From the NCBI GenBank assembly GCA_009778545.1, contig WRJO01000005.1:1-37724 (forward strand): a stretch of 37,724 bases of DNA. The letters are read 5' to 3'. Numbering within the stretch: the stretch's first letter is position 1; the number at the start of each line of letters is the position of its first letter. The DNA comes from Treponema sp. GTDB taxonomy: Bacteria; Spirochaetota; Spirochaetia; Treponematales; Breznakiellaceae. Below, piece by piece: positions 27,034-36,079 of the stretch. Position numbers and translations under genes: made by a program. The notes beneath the pieces were generated by a model that was given only the letters and a program-made list of their open reading frames with translations, did not search any database and had not been told where the DNA came from.

Positions 27034-28388
27034 CAGCGCCGCACCCGTTCTTCGGAAATTTTCCTGCCGTCTTCCCAATACGCCCTAAGCACGGCAATGC
27101 CGTTCATGTAGAGCTCTTCCGTTTCCTTATTGCCGTCGATAAGTACCAGCCTTTCAAGCACGCCGTTCCGTATGTCCCGCTGCTCTATCCGCTTCCCTTC
27201 GCCGTCATAGCCGTATTCGGTTATCCATTCGTCGTCGCCCTCGGTTTTTTTGACCGAGGAGATCCTGTCTCCCGACCAAATATTGCTGATTACCCACACC
27301 GCCTCGTCGTTTCTGTCGATCAGGGTCTGTGTCAATATTCTGCCTCTGGGATCGGTCTCGTATACCATGCGGTAGCCGTCGCCTGCGCGCATCTCGCCGA
27401 GAAAGTCCGATCCGGGGACGAGCTTTTCGCTGAGGAAGTTGTCATTGGCAGCCGCGTCCAGCACGCGGTAGGGGAAAAGCAGCCGTACAGGTTCCGCTTT
27501 GGAGGATTCATGGAAGGAACGTTCGACATGGCGGAGCGAATAGGAACGGTTGTAGCGGTAGCTGTCCGTGTACAGTTTGCGGTATTCTCCGCCGTCGGAG
27601 TCCCATTTTTCCGCCTCGGCCCGCACCAGCGTGCTGCCGTTGTAAAAAAACGTTGTCAATAATTCTTCGCCGTCTTCAAGGTACAGGTAATCCGCTTCAA
27701 TCTGGCTGTTTTCGCTGTACAGTTCGATAAAGCCCACAGGCCTTACGATGGTTATGCCCGCCCTGGCGGCGGCTGCAATTTCATCAGAATCCGCTGCGGC
27801 AGGTTCGCCGCTTCCGTTTTCCGCAAGGGCATTTTCCGCTTCTTGTGCATCATCCTCCGCAGGCTCATCGCCGGACGGCTCTTCTGCCGCTTGTTCAACC
27901 TCGACTTCGTCGTACCGGAATACCGCGTTAAGCCTTGTTGCACCTGCATCGTCGCGGAACAGCCACTGCCTGCGGGAAGCCTGGCCGTCTTCATACAGCA
28001 CCCGAATTTCGATGCCGTATTCGTCGCGGTAAAAAGGAGCCAAAAGCGAATCCAGTTCGTCGGGGCCGACGTAATCGATTACAAGGGCGTATTTGTTGCG
28101 GAGGGCGGAAAGGCGCGACGGGGTTTCCTCCAGCGCCATGCCTCCCGCGTTGGAACGGAACCAGCGCGGCGGCCCGGGCGGCATCCATACCGGCAGGGGA
28201 TATTCCTCGCCATATTCCTCTTCATCGCCGTCTAAAAATTCTCCGTCCATAATATCGCCAGCCGCCAAATCCGGCGGGACGGTTTCGCCTTCGTCCGCCG
28301 ATTCCTGGGTTATGGCAAGGAACCCGGCGAAGAGCAGCAGGATGGCAAACAGCAGCAGCGGCAGCAGCGTGCCGATTTTTTTAGGCAA
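27033..28388 (-). CDS. Hypothetical membrane-anchored protein with acidic low-complexity segment
   Basis: Overlaps lolC start. The ORF can begin at ATG 28451 inside ftsY, but a TTG at 28388 overlapping the ftsY stop (LPKKIGTLLPLLLFAILLLFAG) fits the operon layout better; start uncertain. Confidence 0.6.
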   Translation of the reverse strand: MPKKIGTLLPLLLFAILLLFAGFLAITQESADEGETVPPDLAAGDIMDGEFLDGDEEEYGEEYPLPVWMPPGPPRWFRSNAGGMALEETPSRLSALRNKYALVIDYVGPDELDSLLAPFYRDEYGIEIRVLYEDGQASRRQWLFRDDAGATRLNAVFRYDEVEVEQAAEEPSGDEPAEDDAQEAENALAENGSGEPAAADSDEIAAAARAGITIVRPVGFIELYSENSQIEADYLYLEDGEELLTTFFYNGSTLVRAEAEKWDSDGGEYRKLYTDSYRYNRSYSLRHVERSFHESSKAEPVRLLFPYRVLDAAANDNFLSEKLVPGSDFLGEMRAGDGYRMVYETDPRGRILTQTLIDRNDEAVWVISNIWSGDRISSVKKTEGDDEWITEYGYDGEGKRIEQRDIRNGVLERLVLIDGNKETEELYMNGIAVLRAYWEDGRKISEERVRR

Positions 28389-29256
28389 CACCGGCAAATT
28401 CCTGCGCGAAGCTATGGGGATCAAAGGCCTGTATGTCGCCGTATTTTTCACCTGTGCAGATGTACGCTATGGGCAGGCGCAATTCCGAAGCGAGGGAAAA
28501 CACCACCCCGCCCTTCGCCGTCGAGTCGTACTTGGTGATTATCGCCGCCTGCGGGGCGACCGCTCCGCAGAATATTTCCGCCTGCGCCATGGCGTTCCTT
28601 CCGGTTGTCGCGTCCAGCGCAAGGTATTTAATGTACTGCGCCGAAGCGGCTTTTGTTTCCACTATGCGGTCGATTTTGCGAAGCTCTTCTACCAGCGCGG
28701 ACTTTGTGTGCATCCTTCCGGCGGTGTCGGCAATGACGATGCCGTCCGCCCCGGCAGCCTCGATTGCGTCGTACACCACCGCCGCAGGGTCCCCGCCGTG
28801 CTTGTGCGCCACCACCCGCAGCCCAAGCCGCTGGCCGTGTATCTTAAGCTGCTCGATTGCCGCCGCCCGAAACGTGTCTGCGGCGGCGAGTACCGTCTTT
28901 CTGCCCTGCTGCTGCAAACCGGCGGCGATTTTTGCGGCGGTGGTGGTTTTTCCCACGCCGTTAACGCCCAATAGCAGTATCACCGCCTGGCCGCCCTCCG
29001 GTATGCCGGAGGCCAGCGGCGGCGCAGGAACGGCCTCCAGCATTTCTTCGAGCAGGACGGCAAGCCTGGTGCGGGCTTCTTCCGGCGTGGCGATTTTTTC
29101 TTTTTTGCATATGCCGCGCAGCGAATCGGCGGCGGCAAACGCCTCTTTCGCCCCAAGGTCTCCTTCAACCAGCAGGTCGGACAGCTCGTCGAAAAAAGCG
29201 TCCGAAACCGCCGGAGCGCCGGTAAAGAACGCCCGTATCCTCTCGGCAAATTTCAT
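28381..29256 (-). CDS. ftsY: Signal recognition particle receptor FtsY (NG domain, short N-terminus)
   Basis: LLGVNGVGKTTTAAKIA, DTFRAAAIEQL, IADTAGRMHTKSALVEELRKI, TKYDSTAKGGVVFSL. Confidence 0.95.
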   Translation of the reverse strand: MKFAERIRAFFTGAPAVSDAFFDELSDLLVEGDLGAKEAFAAADSLRGICKKEKIATPEEARTRLAVLLEEMLEAVPAPPLASGIPEGGQAVILLLGVNGVGKTTTAAKIAAGLQQQGRKTVLAAADTFRAAAIEQLKIHGQRLGLRVVAHKHGGDPAAVVYDAIEAAGADGIVIADTAGRMHTKSALVEELRKIDRIVETKAASAQYIKYLALDATTGRNAMAQAEIFCGAVAPQAAIITKYDSTAKGGVVFSLASELRLPIAYICTGEKYGDIQAFDPHSFAQEFAGVA

Positions 29257-30731
29257 TTCTTTGCCCTTTCCTGTCTGGCAATCGGGGTTGCGCCGCTGGC
29301 GGCGGTATACACATAGCGCGACATCTGAACAAGTTCATATATTGCCACCGCGCCCAGAACAACCACCGCGCCCGTGCTCACGTAGTACAGCGTCTGCGTA
29401 GCGTCATAAAATTCCTGGCTGGAACTTTGGGCAAGGACGGCGTTCCTCCCGGTAAAAATGCCGTTGGTTATCCACGCGGTAATGCCGGCGATCCAGGTGC
29501 CGCCCCACGCCCAGTAATGCCTTGTCCGCGCCCTGTTCACCCGCTTCTCCCCAAAAGGGGGGATCTTGGTTCTAAGGGAAATGTCCAGCGATTCTCCGGG
29601 CATGTCGGGCGTGATGAATACCACCTTCGCCTCTTCGCCCCCTTTGGTTTCGGTAACGATATACACCAGGCTGTCGATGGGCAGGCGCAGGGTCAGCGGA
29701 GGCTCCCCCACATACAGCGCGCCCATGTACAGCAATGGGGGAAAATTGGAAACGGCGCTGACGTTCACATCGGAATATATAAGGGGGCTGAGATTGACCG
29801 ACACTTCTGCAAGTTCTCCGGCGGCAAGCTCCGTCTCGACGGTCTGCGGAGAATAGCCCTCGGCAGCCACGGCGATGGTTATTTTTCCCGGCGGGTATTC
29901 CCTTGTCTGTACCGTCCCCCTTCCGGCATAATTCCGGTTGATGATAACCTGGGATTCGGGAGGTTCCGCCTGCACCATCACCGCCGCCGGCCTGTTGCCG
30001 GACAGCACCGAAGTCAGCCGCGCGGCGATTTCTTCCACCGCGCCGCCCGCGTCGTCCAGCGAAAAAATAATGTCGTCTTCGAAAATAAAGGAATGGCTGT
30101 ACAGCGCGTACAGCTGCAGGCGGATGTAATACCTGCCGTGGAACTCGCGAATCTCCCCGGCAAGGAAAGCGTCGGCCCGCTGGCTCTGGCAGAACCGGTG
30201 CTCCCCGCCGGGTTTGGGCGGCACCGGAAAATTGCCGGAAAGGTTGGACTGGCTCAGCCTGAACTCCGGCACGGTGTTGATAAGGGGTTTTTCGGATTCA
30301 ATTTCGGCAAAGCTTTCCATCAATTTGGCGATATCGTCGTCTATCCTTTTCAGGTTTCTGCGGTACCTCCAGCCCGGCTCGCCCCGGTACAGCAGCAGCG
30401 CCCGTTCGTTCTGCTTGTTGGCAATATTCCTGGCGACGGTATTTTTGGACTGCTGCCACGCATAGCCTTCGTAATACGCGTACTCGGGCGAGATGCGGAG
30501 GCGGTAGTTAACGGAATCCAGCAATTCTACAAGGTTTCGGATTATTACATCCCCGGCGTTTTTATGGGTGTCCGGCAGACCGGAATTGTCGATGGCGGTA
30601 ATGCACAGCGACCATTCGTTGTTAATAGCCGTTTTTTCCGCATCGTCGGCCCTGCCTCCGGCAAAAAGGACGTGCGCGGACGGCATGCAGCACAGGGCGC
30701 ACACCAGGAAAAAACCCTTTAGCTTTGCCAT
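29253..30731 (-). CDS. Exported PEGA-domain protein
   Basis: Signal peptide; AVMVQAEPPESQVIINRNYAGRGTVQTREYPPGKITIAVAAEGYSPQTVETEL (PEGA-like); C-terminal TM helices. Confidence 0.7.
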   Translation of the reverse strand: MAKLKGFFLVCALCCMPSAHVLFAGGRADDAEKTAINNEWSLCITAIDNSGLPDTHKNAGDVIIRNLVELLDSVNYRLRISPEYAYYEGYAWQQSKNTVARNIANKQNERALLLYRGEPGWRYRRNLKRIDDDIAKLMESFAEIESEKPLINTVPEFRLSQSNLSGNFPVPPKPGGEHRFCQSQRADAFLAGEIREFHGRYYIRLQLYALYSHSFIFEDDIIFSLDDAGGAVEEIAARLTSVLSGNRPAAVMVQAEPPESQVIINRNYAGRGTVQTREYPPGKITIAVAAEGYSPQTVETELAAGELAEVSVNLSPLIYSDVNVSAVSNFPPLLYMGALYVGEPPLTLRLPIDSLVYIVTETKGGEEAKVVFITPDMPGESLDISLRTKIPPFGEKRVNRARTRHYWAWGGTWIAGITAWITNGIFTGRNAVLAQSSSQEFYDATQTLYYVSTGAVVVLGAVAIYELVQMSRYVYTAASGATPIARQERAKK

Positions 30732-31842
30732 CTACCGGCCCGCCGTGTTTTGCGACCAGGTAAACCGGAGGTACTCTTCGATAAACCCGTCGATATCGCC
30801 GTCCATCACCGCCTGTATGTTGCCGACTTCGGTTTTGGTGCGGTAATCCTTTACCAGCGTATAGGGCTGAAAAACATATGACCGTATCTGCATACCCCAT
30901 GATATGTCTTTTTTCTCCTGATGGAAACGCTCGTTTTCTTTTTCTTTTTCCAGCCGGTAGTGTTCGTACAGGCGGGCCTTGAGCATATCCATCGCTATGG
31001 CGCGGTTTTTTATCTGGCTGCGTTCGTTCTGGCAGGCGACAACGATGCCTGTAGGCAGGTGGGTAAAGCGCACGGCGCTGTCGGTCTTGTTGACGTGCTG
31101 CCCGCCCGCGCCCCCGGAACGGTAGGTATCCACCCGCAGATCCTCGGGGCGTATCTCCACCTCGATTGAGTCGTCGAGTATGGGAAACAGGTAGGCAGAG
31201 GCAAAGGATGTATGCCGCCGGGCGTTTGAGTCGAAGGGGGAGATACGCACCAGCCTGTGAACGCCGCTTTCGCCTTTGAGGTAGCCGAATGCGAAGTCTC
31301 CCTCGATTTTGCAGGTGGCGGACTTGATCCCTCCTTCTGCCTCCAGCCGGTCAAGTTCTTCGACAGAAAAGCCCTTCCTTTCCGCCCAGCGCGTGTACAT
31401 CCGGTAGAGCATCTGGGCCCAGTCGCAGGCCTCGGTTCCCCCAGCCCCAGAATGTACGGTAAGGAAGCAGCCGTTCTTGTCCACCTCTCCTCCCATCATC
31501 TCAAAGAGGTTTTGTTTTTCATAACGCACGCAGATGTCTTTCAGGCCGCTTTCAATTCCGGCGCTTTCGCTTTCGTCGGCTGCCTCTGATGCCAGCCCAA
31601 AGAGTACCTCGATGTCTTCAATTTCGGCCTTCAGGCTTTTCCATGGTTCGTACCGGTTTTTTAGCCCTTTTAATTCAGACATGGTCTTTTCCGCACAGGC
31701 AATATCGTTCCAAAACCCAGTTTCGGCCGTTTTTGCCTCAAGATCGCCTATCCGCTGCCCAAAAGAGTCAAAGCCGCCTCCATGTTTCGTATATTTTCGA
31801 CTTAATTTCCTTTATGGGGGCGTTTAGTTCGGCAAGCAGCAT
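30732..31842 (-). CDS. prfB: Peptide chain release factor 2, expressed by programmed +1 frameshift at in-frame UGA (31768-31770)
   Basis: GGAGGQHVNKTDSAVRFTH (GGQ) and SPF motif. Upstream short frame MLLAELNAPIKEIKSKIYETWRRL-UGA, then +1 frame DSFGQRIGDLEAKTAETGFWNDIACAEKTMSELK joins the listed ORF; GGAGG-CGG-CTT-TGA-C slip site. Confidence 0.95.
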
Positions 31843-31918
31843 GGGTTCTCCTCTCTAATATAAGAATAGCAGAAATGTATATCCTAAGCAAGCTGAGAGA
31901 AAATCAATCGACAATATT

Positions 31919-31946
31919 TCACGCAGAGGCGCGGAGGCCGCAGAGG
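31919..31946 (+). repeat. Dispersed repeat copy (TCACGCAGAGGCGCGGAGG...CGCAGAGG), inverted relative to the copies at about 36.0 kb
   Basis: 19-bp exact reverse complement of 36003-36021. Confidence 0.8.
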
Positions 31947-31975
31947 AAGAAGGTAAGAGTTAGGAATATTCATCT

Positions 31976-32638
31976 TTAATCAATATACTCACATTCAGCA
32001 TCTTCAGCATTATTATTTAGAAATATCCCAATATTATCTTTTATTGTTTTCCTTTCTGAAGCGGTTAATCTTCTTTGCTGCTCTTCTTCCAGCCTTCTTA
32101 TTGTGTGTTTTGTTACTTCTGCTATAGCTTTAACTGTTACAATACCGGCATCAACAGTTATTTTTCCGACTTCTGCTATAAATTTTCCATATGTATCAAG
32201 GATTTTTTTTGCACCAGCCTCACCTCCAATAAGGTTATAAAACTCTTTAGTAGTTCCTGTTAAAATAACATGTGTATGAAAAACTAATGCCGCGCCTGTT
32301 TTCATGACTTCTTCAACCGCTAAAGCAATATGAGCCAATGCAATTCTTGCCGCTTCTCCGAGCATTCTGGTATATTTTTTATTTCCAACTACCTTAATTA
32401 AAATAAAAATACCAATAACCGCCGGAATTGCTGGGGGGAAAAAGAATGCCCCAATCAAAAACCAAATAAAAACTATATTTAGTACAATATTGAAAATTAT
32501 TCTTTTTTTACTTACTTGTTCGATATTTTCTTGTTTAGTTTTCATAGATTCTTTACTCTCTAGTTCTTTACTAGCAGGCTTTTTTTTGGTAACTGATTTT
32601 TTGCCTGTAGTCTTTTTATCCACTGCTTTTTTAGCCAT
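31976..32638 (-). CDS. Hypothetical membrane protein with Lys-rich N-terminus
   Basis: MAKKAVDKKTTGKKSVTKKKPASKELESKE...; hydrophobic hairpin IIFNIVLNIVFIWFLIGAFFFPPAIPAVIGIFILIKVVG. Confidence 0.6.
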   Translation of the reverse strand: MAKKAVDKKTTGKKSVTKKKPASKELESKESMKTKQENIEQVSKKRIIFNIVLNIVFIWFLIGAFFFPPAIPAVIGIFILIKVVGNKKYTRMLGEAARIALAHIALAVEEVMKTGAALVFHTHVILTGTTKEFYNLIGGEAGAKKILDTYGKFIAEVGKITVDAGIVTVKAIAEVTKHTIRRLEEEQQRRLTASERKTIKDNIGIFLNNNAEDAECEYID

Positions 32639-32651
32639 ACATTAACTCCTA

Positions 32652-33299
32652 TTATCTAAAAGCTGGCCATAAAAATAATCGCTTTACTGTATCCCAAATA
32701 TTGCGATCCAGGATATCTCTATTACGAAACTCAAGCGTTGCGTATTCCGTATCCCATGCCTGTCTTTTTTTTGTATATTGCCGTTCGTCTGTATTTATAA
32801 GAACAATGCCATATAATTTGCCTTTTTCCAGTCTTATTATGGTAGCAGTGTCATTTTTTATACTTCGACTGAGCACCTCAGTTTTCACTTCATCTCCGCC
32901 TGAATTCAATTCTGCTACAATTATTTGAGTTATTTCAGTTCCAGTCTTGTTTTCAATGCTAACACTGCAATCCAGAGTATCCCTAAGATAAAAACTGATA
33001 TTTGCGGATTTCTCATTCCATGCCTGCCTTTTTTTACCAAATCGCAGTTCATCGATATTAATTAGAACAATGTCATAGAATTTCTTTCTTTCCAATTTAA
33101 TGGTAGTAGAGGCATCATTTTCGATATTTTTCCAAATCTTGTCTTTATTTACCTCTTTACCAGTTTCCGATTCAGTTACATAAATTCTGTTAATTTTGGT
33201 TCCAGTATTGTTTTCAATCGTAACTTTGCAGTGCCCTGCTTTACAAGCGGAAATTATCAAACAAATACCAAACATTGATAAAAACAACATCTTTTTCAT
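32652..33299 (-). CDS. Putative lipoprotein with an internally duplicated ~85-aa domain
   Basis: MKKMLFLSMFGICLIISAC lipobox; two copies of C(K/S)V(T/S)IEN.TGT.I..I.V.E...G......K.I.ND..T.I.LE...Y.IVLIN.DE....KKRQAW. Confidence 0.65.
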   Translation of the reverse strand: MKKMLFLSMFGICLIISACKAGHCKVTIENNTGTKINRIYVTESETGKEVNKDKIWKNIENDASTTIKLERKKFYDIVLINIDELRFGKKRQAWNEKSANISFYLRDTLDCSVSIENKTGTEITQIIVAELNSGGDEVKTEVLSRSIKNDTATIIRLEKGKLYGIVLINTDERQYTKKRQAWDTEYATLEFRNRDILDRNIWDTVKRLFLWPAFR

Positions 33300-33418
33300 T
33301 GGAATCCTTCCTTTTCCAAATAATTTCAAATAATTATTCTTTTGTCAAGTGTATTATTGAAAAGATTGCTTTAGCGGTTAAGCATATACAGTCCTTTTAG
33401 GCAATGTTTGGGTATTTT

Positions 33419-33562
33419 TCAACTTTTTTGTAATAGTTTTAATGATCCGTATATTTCCAGTACTGTCAGCCCAATTGAATCCACATGGACACATTCGCCA
33501 AATACTGGATTCAGAATACTAACCAACTTCCATGAAATATTTGCGTCAAGTAATAATTTCAT
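33419..33562 (-). pseudogene. Degraded DUF5615 (PIN-like) toxin: 47-aa truncated ORF plus out-of-frame C-terminal remnant
   Basis: MKLLLDANISWKLVSILNPVFGECVHVDSIGLTVLEIYGSLKLLQKS*; another frame just downstream reads TGNIRIIKTITKKLKNTQTLPKRTVYA*, resembling a DUF5615 C-terminus. Middle region missing. Confidence 0.6.
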
Positions 33563-33568
33563 AATATT

Positions 33569-33805
33569 TTATACTGATGCCAAAACCCTTACAATTTCTT
33601 CACGCCTTGCGGCAAAAGCCAATGCGACTTTTATATGTATTTCTTTTAATAAAGGATAATCATCAAGTATTTCAGAAATTGGTATTCCTTCAGATAACCA
33701 TTGTAAAATATCACCAATGGTTATTCTTGTACCTTTTATACAAGGCTTTCCAAAACGAATATTCTGATCAATTTCAATATACTTCGTAAGTTCTTCATTT
33801 CCCAT
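33569..33805 (-). CDS. DUF433 family antitoxin-like protein
   Basis: MGNEELTKYIEIDQNIRFGKPCIKGTRITIGDILQWLSEGIPISEILDDYPLLKEIHIKVALAFAARREE, a characteristic DUF433 sequence. Confidence 0.85.
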   Translation of the reverse strand: MGNEELTKYIEIDQNIRFGKPCIKGTRITIGDILQWLSEGIPISEILDDYPLLKEIHIKVALAFAARREEIVRVLASV

Positions 33806-34136
33806 GTTTATATTATAATATTCTATTTTTTATATTGTCAATATCAAAATACCATTCATTTTGTATAATTTTTCATACATTTTTACCTGTTTTTGCCAAT
33901 GGCACTTAACGTAAACAGGTAACTGACGATTACGGAAGAAGAAAACCGGCCAATGCCGTGCGGCATAGGGGAAAAATGGGGCATGGAAATGGCCCCGGCA
34001 CAGGTTTTCCGGCCAGCTTAAGAGGAATAATCAAAAAAACATTAGCAGCAAGAATATGTGGAAGGTTAATTCTGTAAAAAATAATATAAATTCAACAACC
34101 TCGTTATGCTAAGTTAGGATTGTTTTCACTTATCTA

Positions 34137-35268
34137 CTCACCTTACGCAAAAGCAATATTTTGAGTGGTCTTCCATTCCCGAAAGGAAATCATGGCTGTC
34201 TTCATTGAAGCCAGGTAGATAATTGCTTTCATAGCAAAATGATTAAGCCCTGCTTTTTGCTTGAGCATTTCAAGTTTCACATACGCAAATATGGCGGCAA
34301 AAATATGATTGCTTTGTGCTATTCCTGTATGTGCCGGTGAACTTCCTATAGACGTATTCTGTTTCAAACTCTTATGATACTCTTCAACACCCCACCGTTT
34401 TTTGTAGAGCGTTCGAAATTGTTCATCCGTTAAGGTTAATTCATTAGTCACCAGAAAGCGTTGCCCGTTGCTTCCGTCTTTGTTTGTAAAGACTTGTTTG
34501 CATATTTTCACCGGAAACTCCAGATCTTTTATCCAAACTTTTACAGCCTTCCCTTCCGGTATTTTCAATTGGTCCAACCTTTCGAATGTTCCCTGATTCC
34601 TTTTCTTTTCGCTGTCCGTTACTTGCCGGTTGTCTTTAAGTTCAAATATGAATACTTTTTCCCTTTTCGATATAAATCGCATGTTTTCCGCTGATGAATA
34701 CCATGAATCCGCCAATATATACCTGAATTTGACTTGGTTTTGTATATGCCGTTTTATCATCTCCTGCATCATTTCGTTCTTCGTCACCGGGCTTTTCCGT
34801 TTCTTCTCCCCGCTCTTCTCGTCAATATATTCCTCCGTCTTGGCTATGATCCTGAAACCAGTCGGAAGGCGTACTGTTTGCCCGTCGCTCTCACAATGGT
34901 AAAAAGCACTCAGCAAATTGATCCCCTTTACCGTATTGTTTTCCGTATGGCTATAATGCCAGCATATTATTTCGTTTTCATCCATGTACGGCTTTTCAAC
35001 TATCGTGTCGTCAAATATCAGGCACGCATCTTCTTCTTCGTATGCCCTTACAATTGGTTTGACTTTTTTCCATAGTGCTTTTTCATCAAAGTATTCTTTC
35101 TTCAAAAATCGGGTTATCCTATCGTGGCTTATATTACCTTCCACTATCGAAGATAATCCCGTTGCCGTTGTCTGTCCGCTGCTGCACAGCAAGTAGTCGC
35201 TGTATAAATCAAGTATATCCCTTCCCATACCCTATTATCGGGTTTTTCTTACTTTTGCGTAAGGTGAG
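34137..35268 (-). mobile_element. Complete IS4-type insertion sequence with 17-bp perfect terminal inverted repeats and 7-bp target duplication
   Basis: IRs CTCACCTTACGCAAAAG (34137-34153) and CTTTTGCGTAAGGTGAG (35252-35268); flanking TTATCTA at 34130-34136 and 35269-35275; one transposase ORF inside. Confidence 0.93.
34143..35228 (-). CDS. IS4-type DDE transposase
   Basis: YKKRWGVEEYHKSLK fits the Y-(2)-R-(3)-E-(6)-K signature of IS4 transposases; LADSWYSS and LIFDDTIVEKP acidic motifs. Confidence 0.93.
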   Translation of the reverse strand: MGRDILDLYSDYLLCSSGQTTATGLSSIVEGNISHDRITRFLKKEYFDEKALWKKVKPIVRAYEEEDACLIFDDTIVEKPYMDENEIICWHYSHTENNTVKGINLLSAFYHCESDGQTVRLPTGFRIIAKTEEYIDEKSGEKKRKSPVTKNEMMQEMIKRHIQNQVKFRYILADSWYSSAENMRFISKREKVFIFELKDNRQVTDSEKKRNQGTFERLDQLKIPEGKAVKVWIKDLEFPVKICKQVFTNKDGSNGQRFLVTNELTLTDEQFRTLYKKRWGVEEYHKSLKQNTSIGSSPAHTGIAQSNHIFAAIFAYVKLEMLKQKAGLNHFAMKAIIYLASMKTAMISFREWKTTQNIAFA

Positions 35269-35303
35269 TTATCTATTTATTTTTCAATGAAATCTAAAAG
35301 TCA

Positions 35304-35720
35304 TTATTGAGAAATAACTTTCCACTTTATGCCAATACGAATCACTGCCAATGTCATTTGTAAGTCAGCTTCGGGCATCCCACCCATTTCTCTGAAAAAG
35401 ACTAAAAAAAACCTTTCCATTGTAATGCCGAGTTCCCTACAGATTCTACCAAACGCTATAAAATCTCTAGTATTTGAAACAGTTGAAATCACATCATAGA
35501 ATTCAGCAGGAGACAAAGATGCTCCTTGCCCTCTCATAGAACTATGTTGGAAAATGGGAAGCAAATCTGAAATCTCTATTTGAAGATACTGTGCAATTTG
35601 TTCATTGGTTGTAAGACCTAATTCTGTGAAACTACGATTTTCGTATTGGAAAGAAACCTGAGAAAATAAAGAGACAGTAAGGCAAAGAAGAAAAAAGGAA
35701 AGAAAAATTAAACGTTTCAT
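35304..35720 (-). CDS. Small hypothetical secreted protein
   Basis: MKRLIFLSFFLLCLTVSLFSQ signal peptide; 138 aa; no family recognised. Confidence 0.5.
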   Translation of the reverse strand: MKRLIFLSFFLLCLTVSLFSQVSFQYENRSFTELGLTTNEQIAQYLQIEISDLLPIFQHSSMRGQGASLSPAEFYDVISTVSNTRDFIAFGRICRELGITMERFFLVFFREMGGMPEADLQMTLAVIRIGIKWKVISQ

Positions 35721-35773
35721 AAAACCCCCTAATATTTTTATTCCTGCTCAAACAAGATTAATCCCCCGTAATT

Positions 35774-35878
35774 TCACGCCCTTTCTTCAGTCCCCCTTTT
35801 CAAAATCAGCAAATCAATATCGCTTTTTTCCCGATTATCCCCACGGGCATACGAGCCTATCGGTACGTCCATATCCAT
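35774..35878 (-). pseudogene. Truncated minimal nucleotidyltransferase (MNT) remnant
   Basis: MDMDVPIGSYARGDNREKSDIDLLILKRGTEERA*: GSxxRG...SDIDLL catalytic motif of MNT proteins, then stop; rest of domain absent. Confidence 0.6.
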
Positions 35879-36002
35879 ACCCACATTATACACCCAAAAC
35901 CGGTTATCCGCTACCAACTTAGTAGTCCGAACTACGATTTAAACCGAAGCCTCATTTTCTTTGATTTACGCAACTCCTCCCTCTCCCTCTGCGTTCTCTG
36001 CG

Positions 36003-36064
36003 CCTCCGCGCCTCTGCGTGATGAATTTGCCAATTAAATCTCCGCGCCTCTGCGTGATGAATTT
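36003..36064 (+). repeat. Two direct copies of CTCCGCGCCTCTGCGTGATGAATTT (36004-36028, 36040-36064); family extends to about 35986
   Basis: Exact 25-bp direct repeat with 36-bp spacing; inverted copy at 31919-31937. Confidence 0.85.
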
Positions 36065-36079
36065 TCGAATAAATTCGCA

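Noticed and set aside
29427-30722. 431-aa plus-strand ORF
   Set aside because: Antisense to the PEGA-domain gene; no domain signal.
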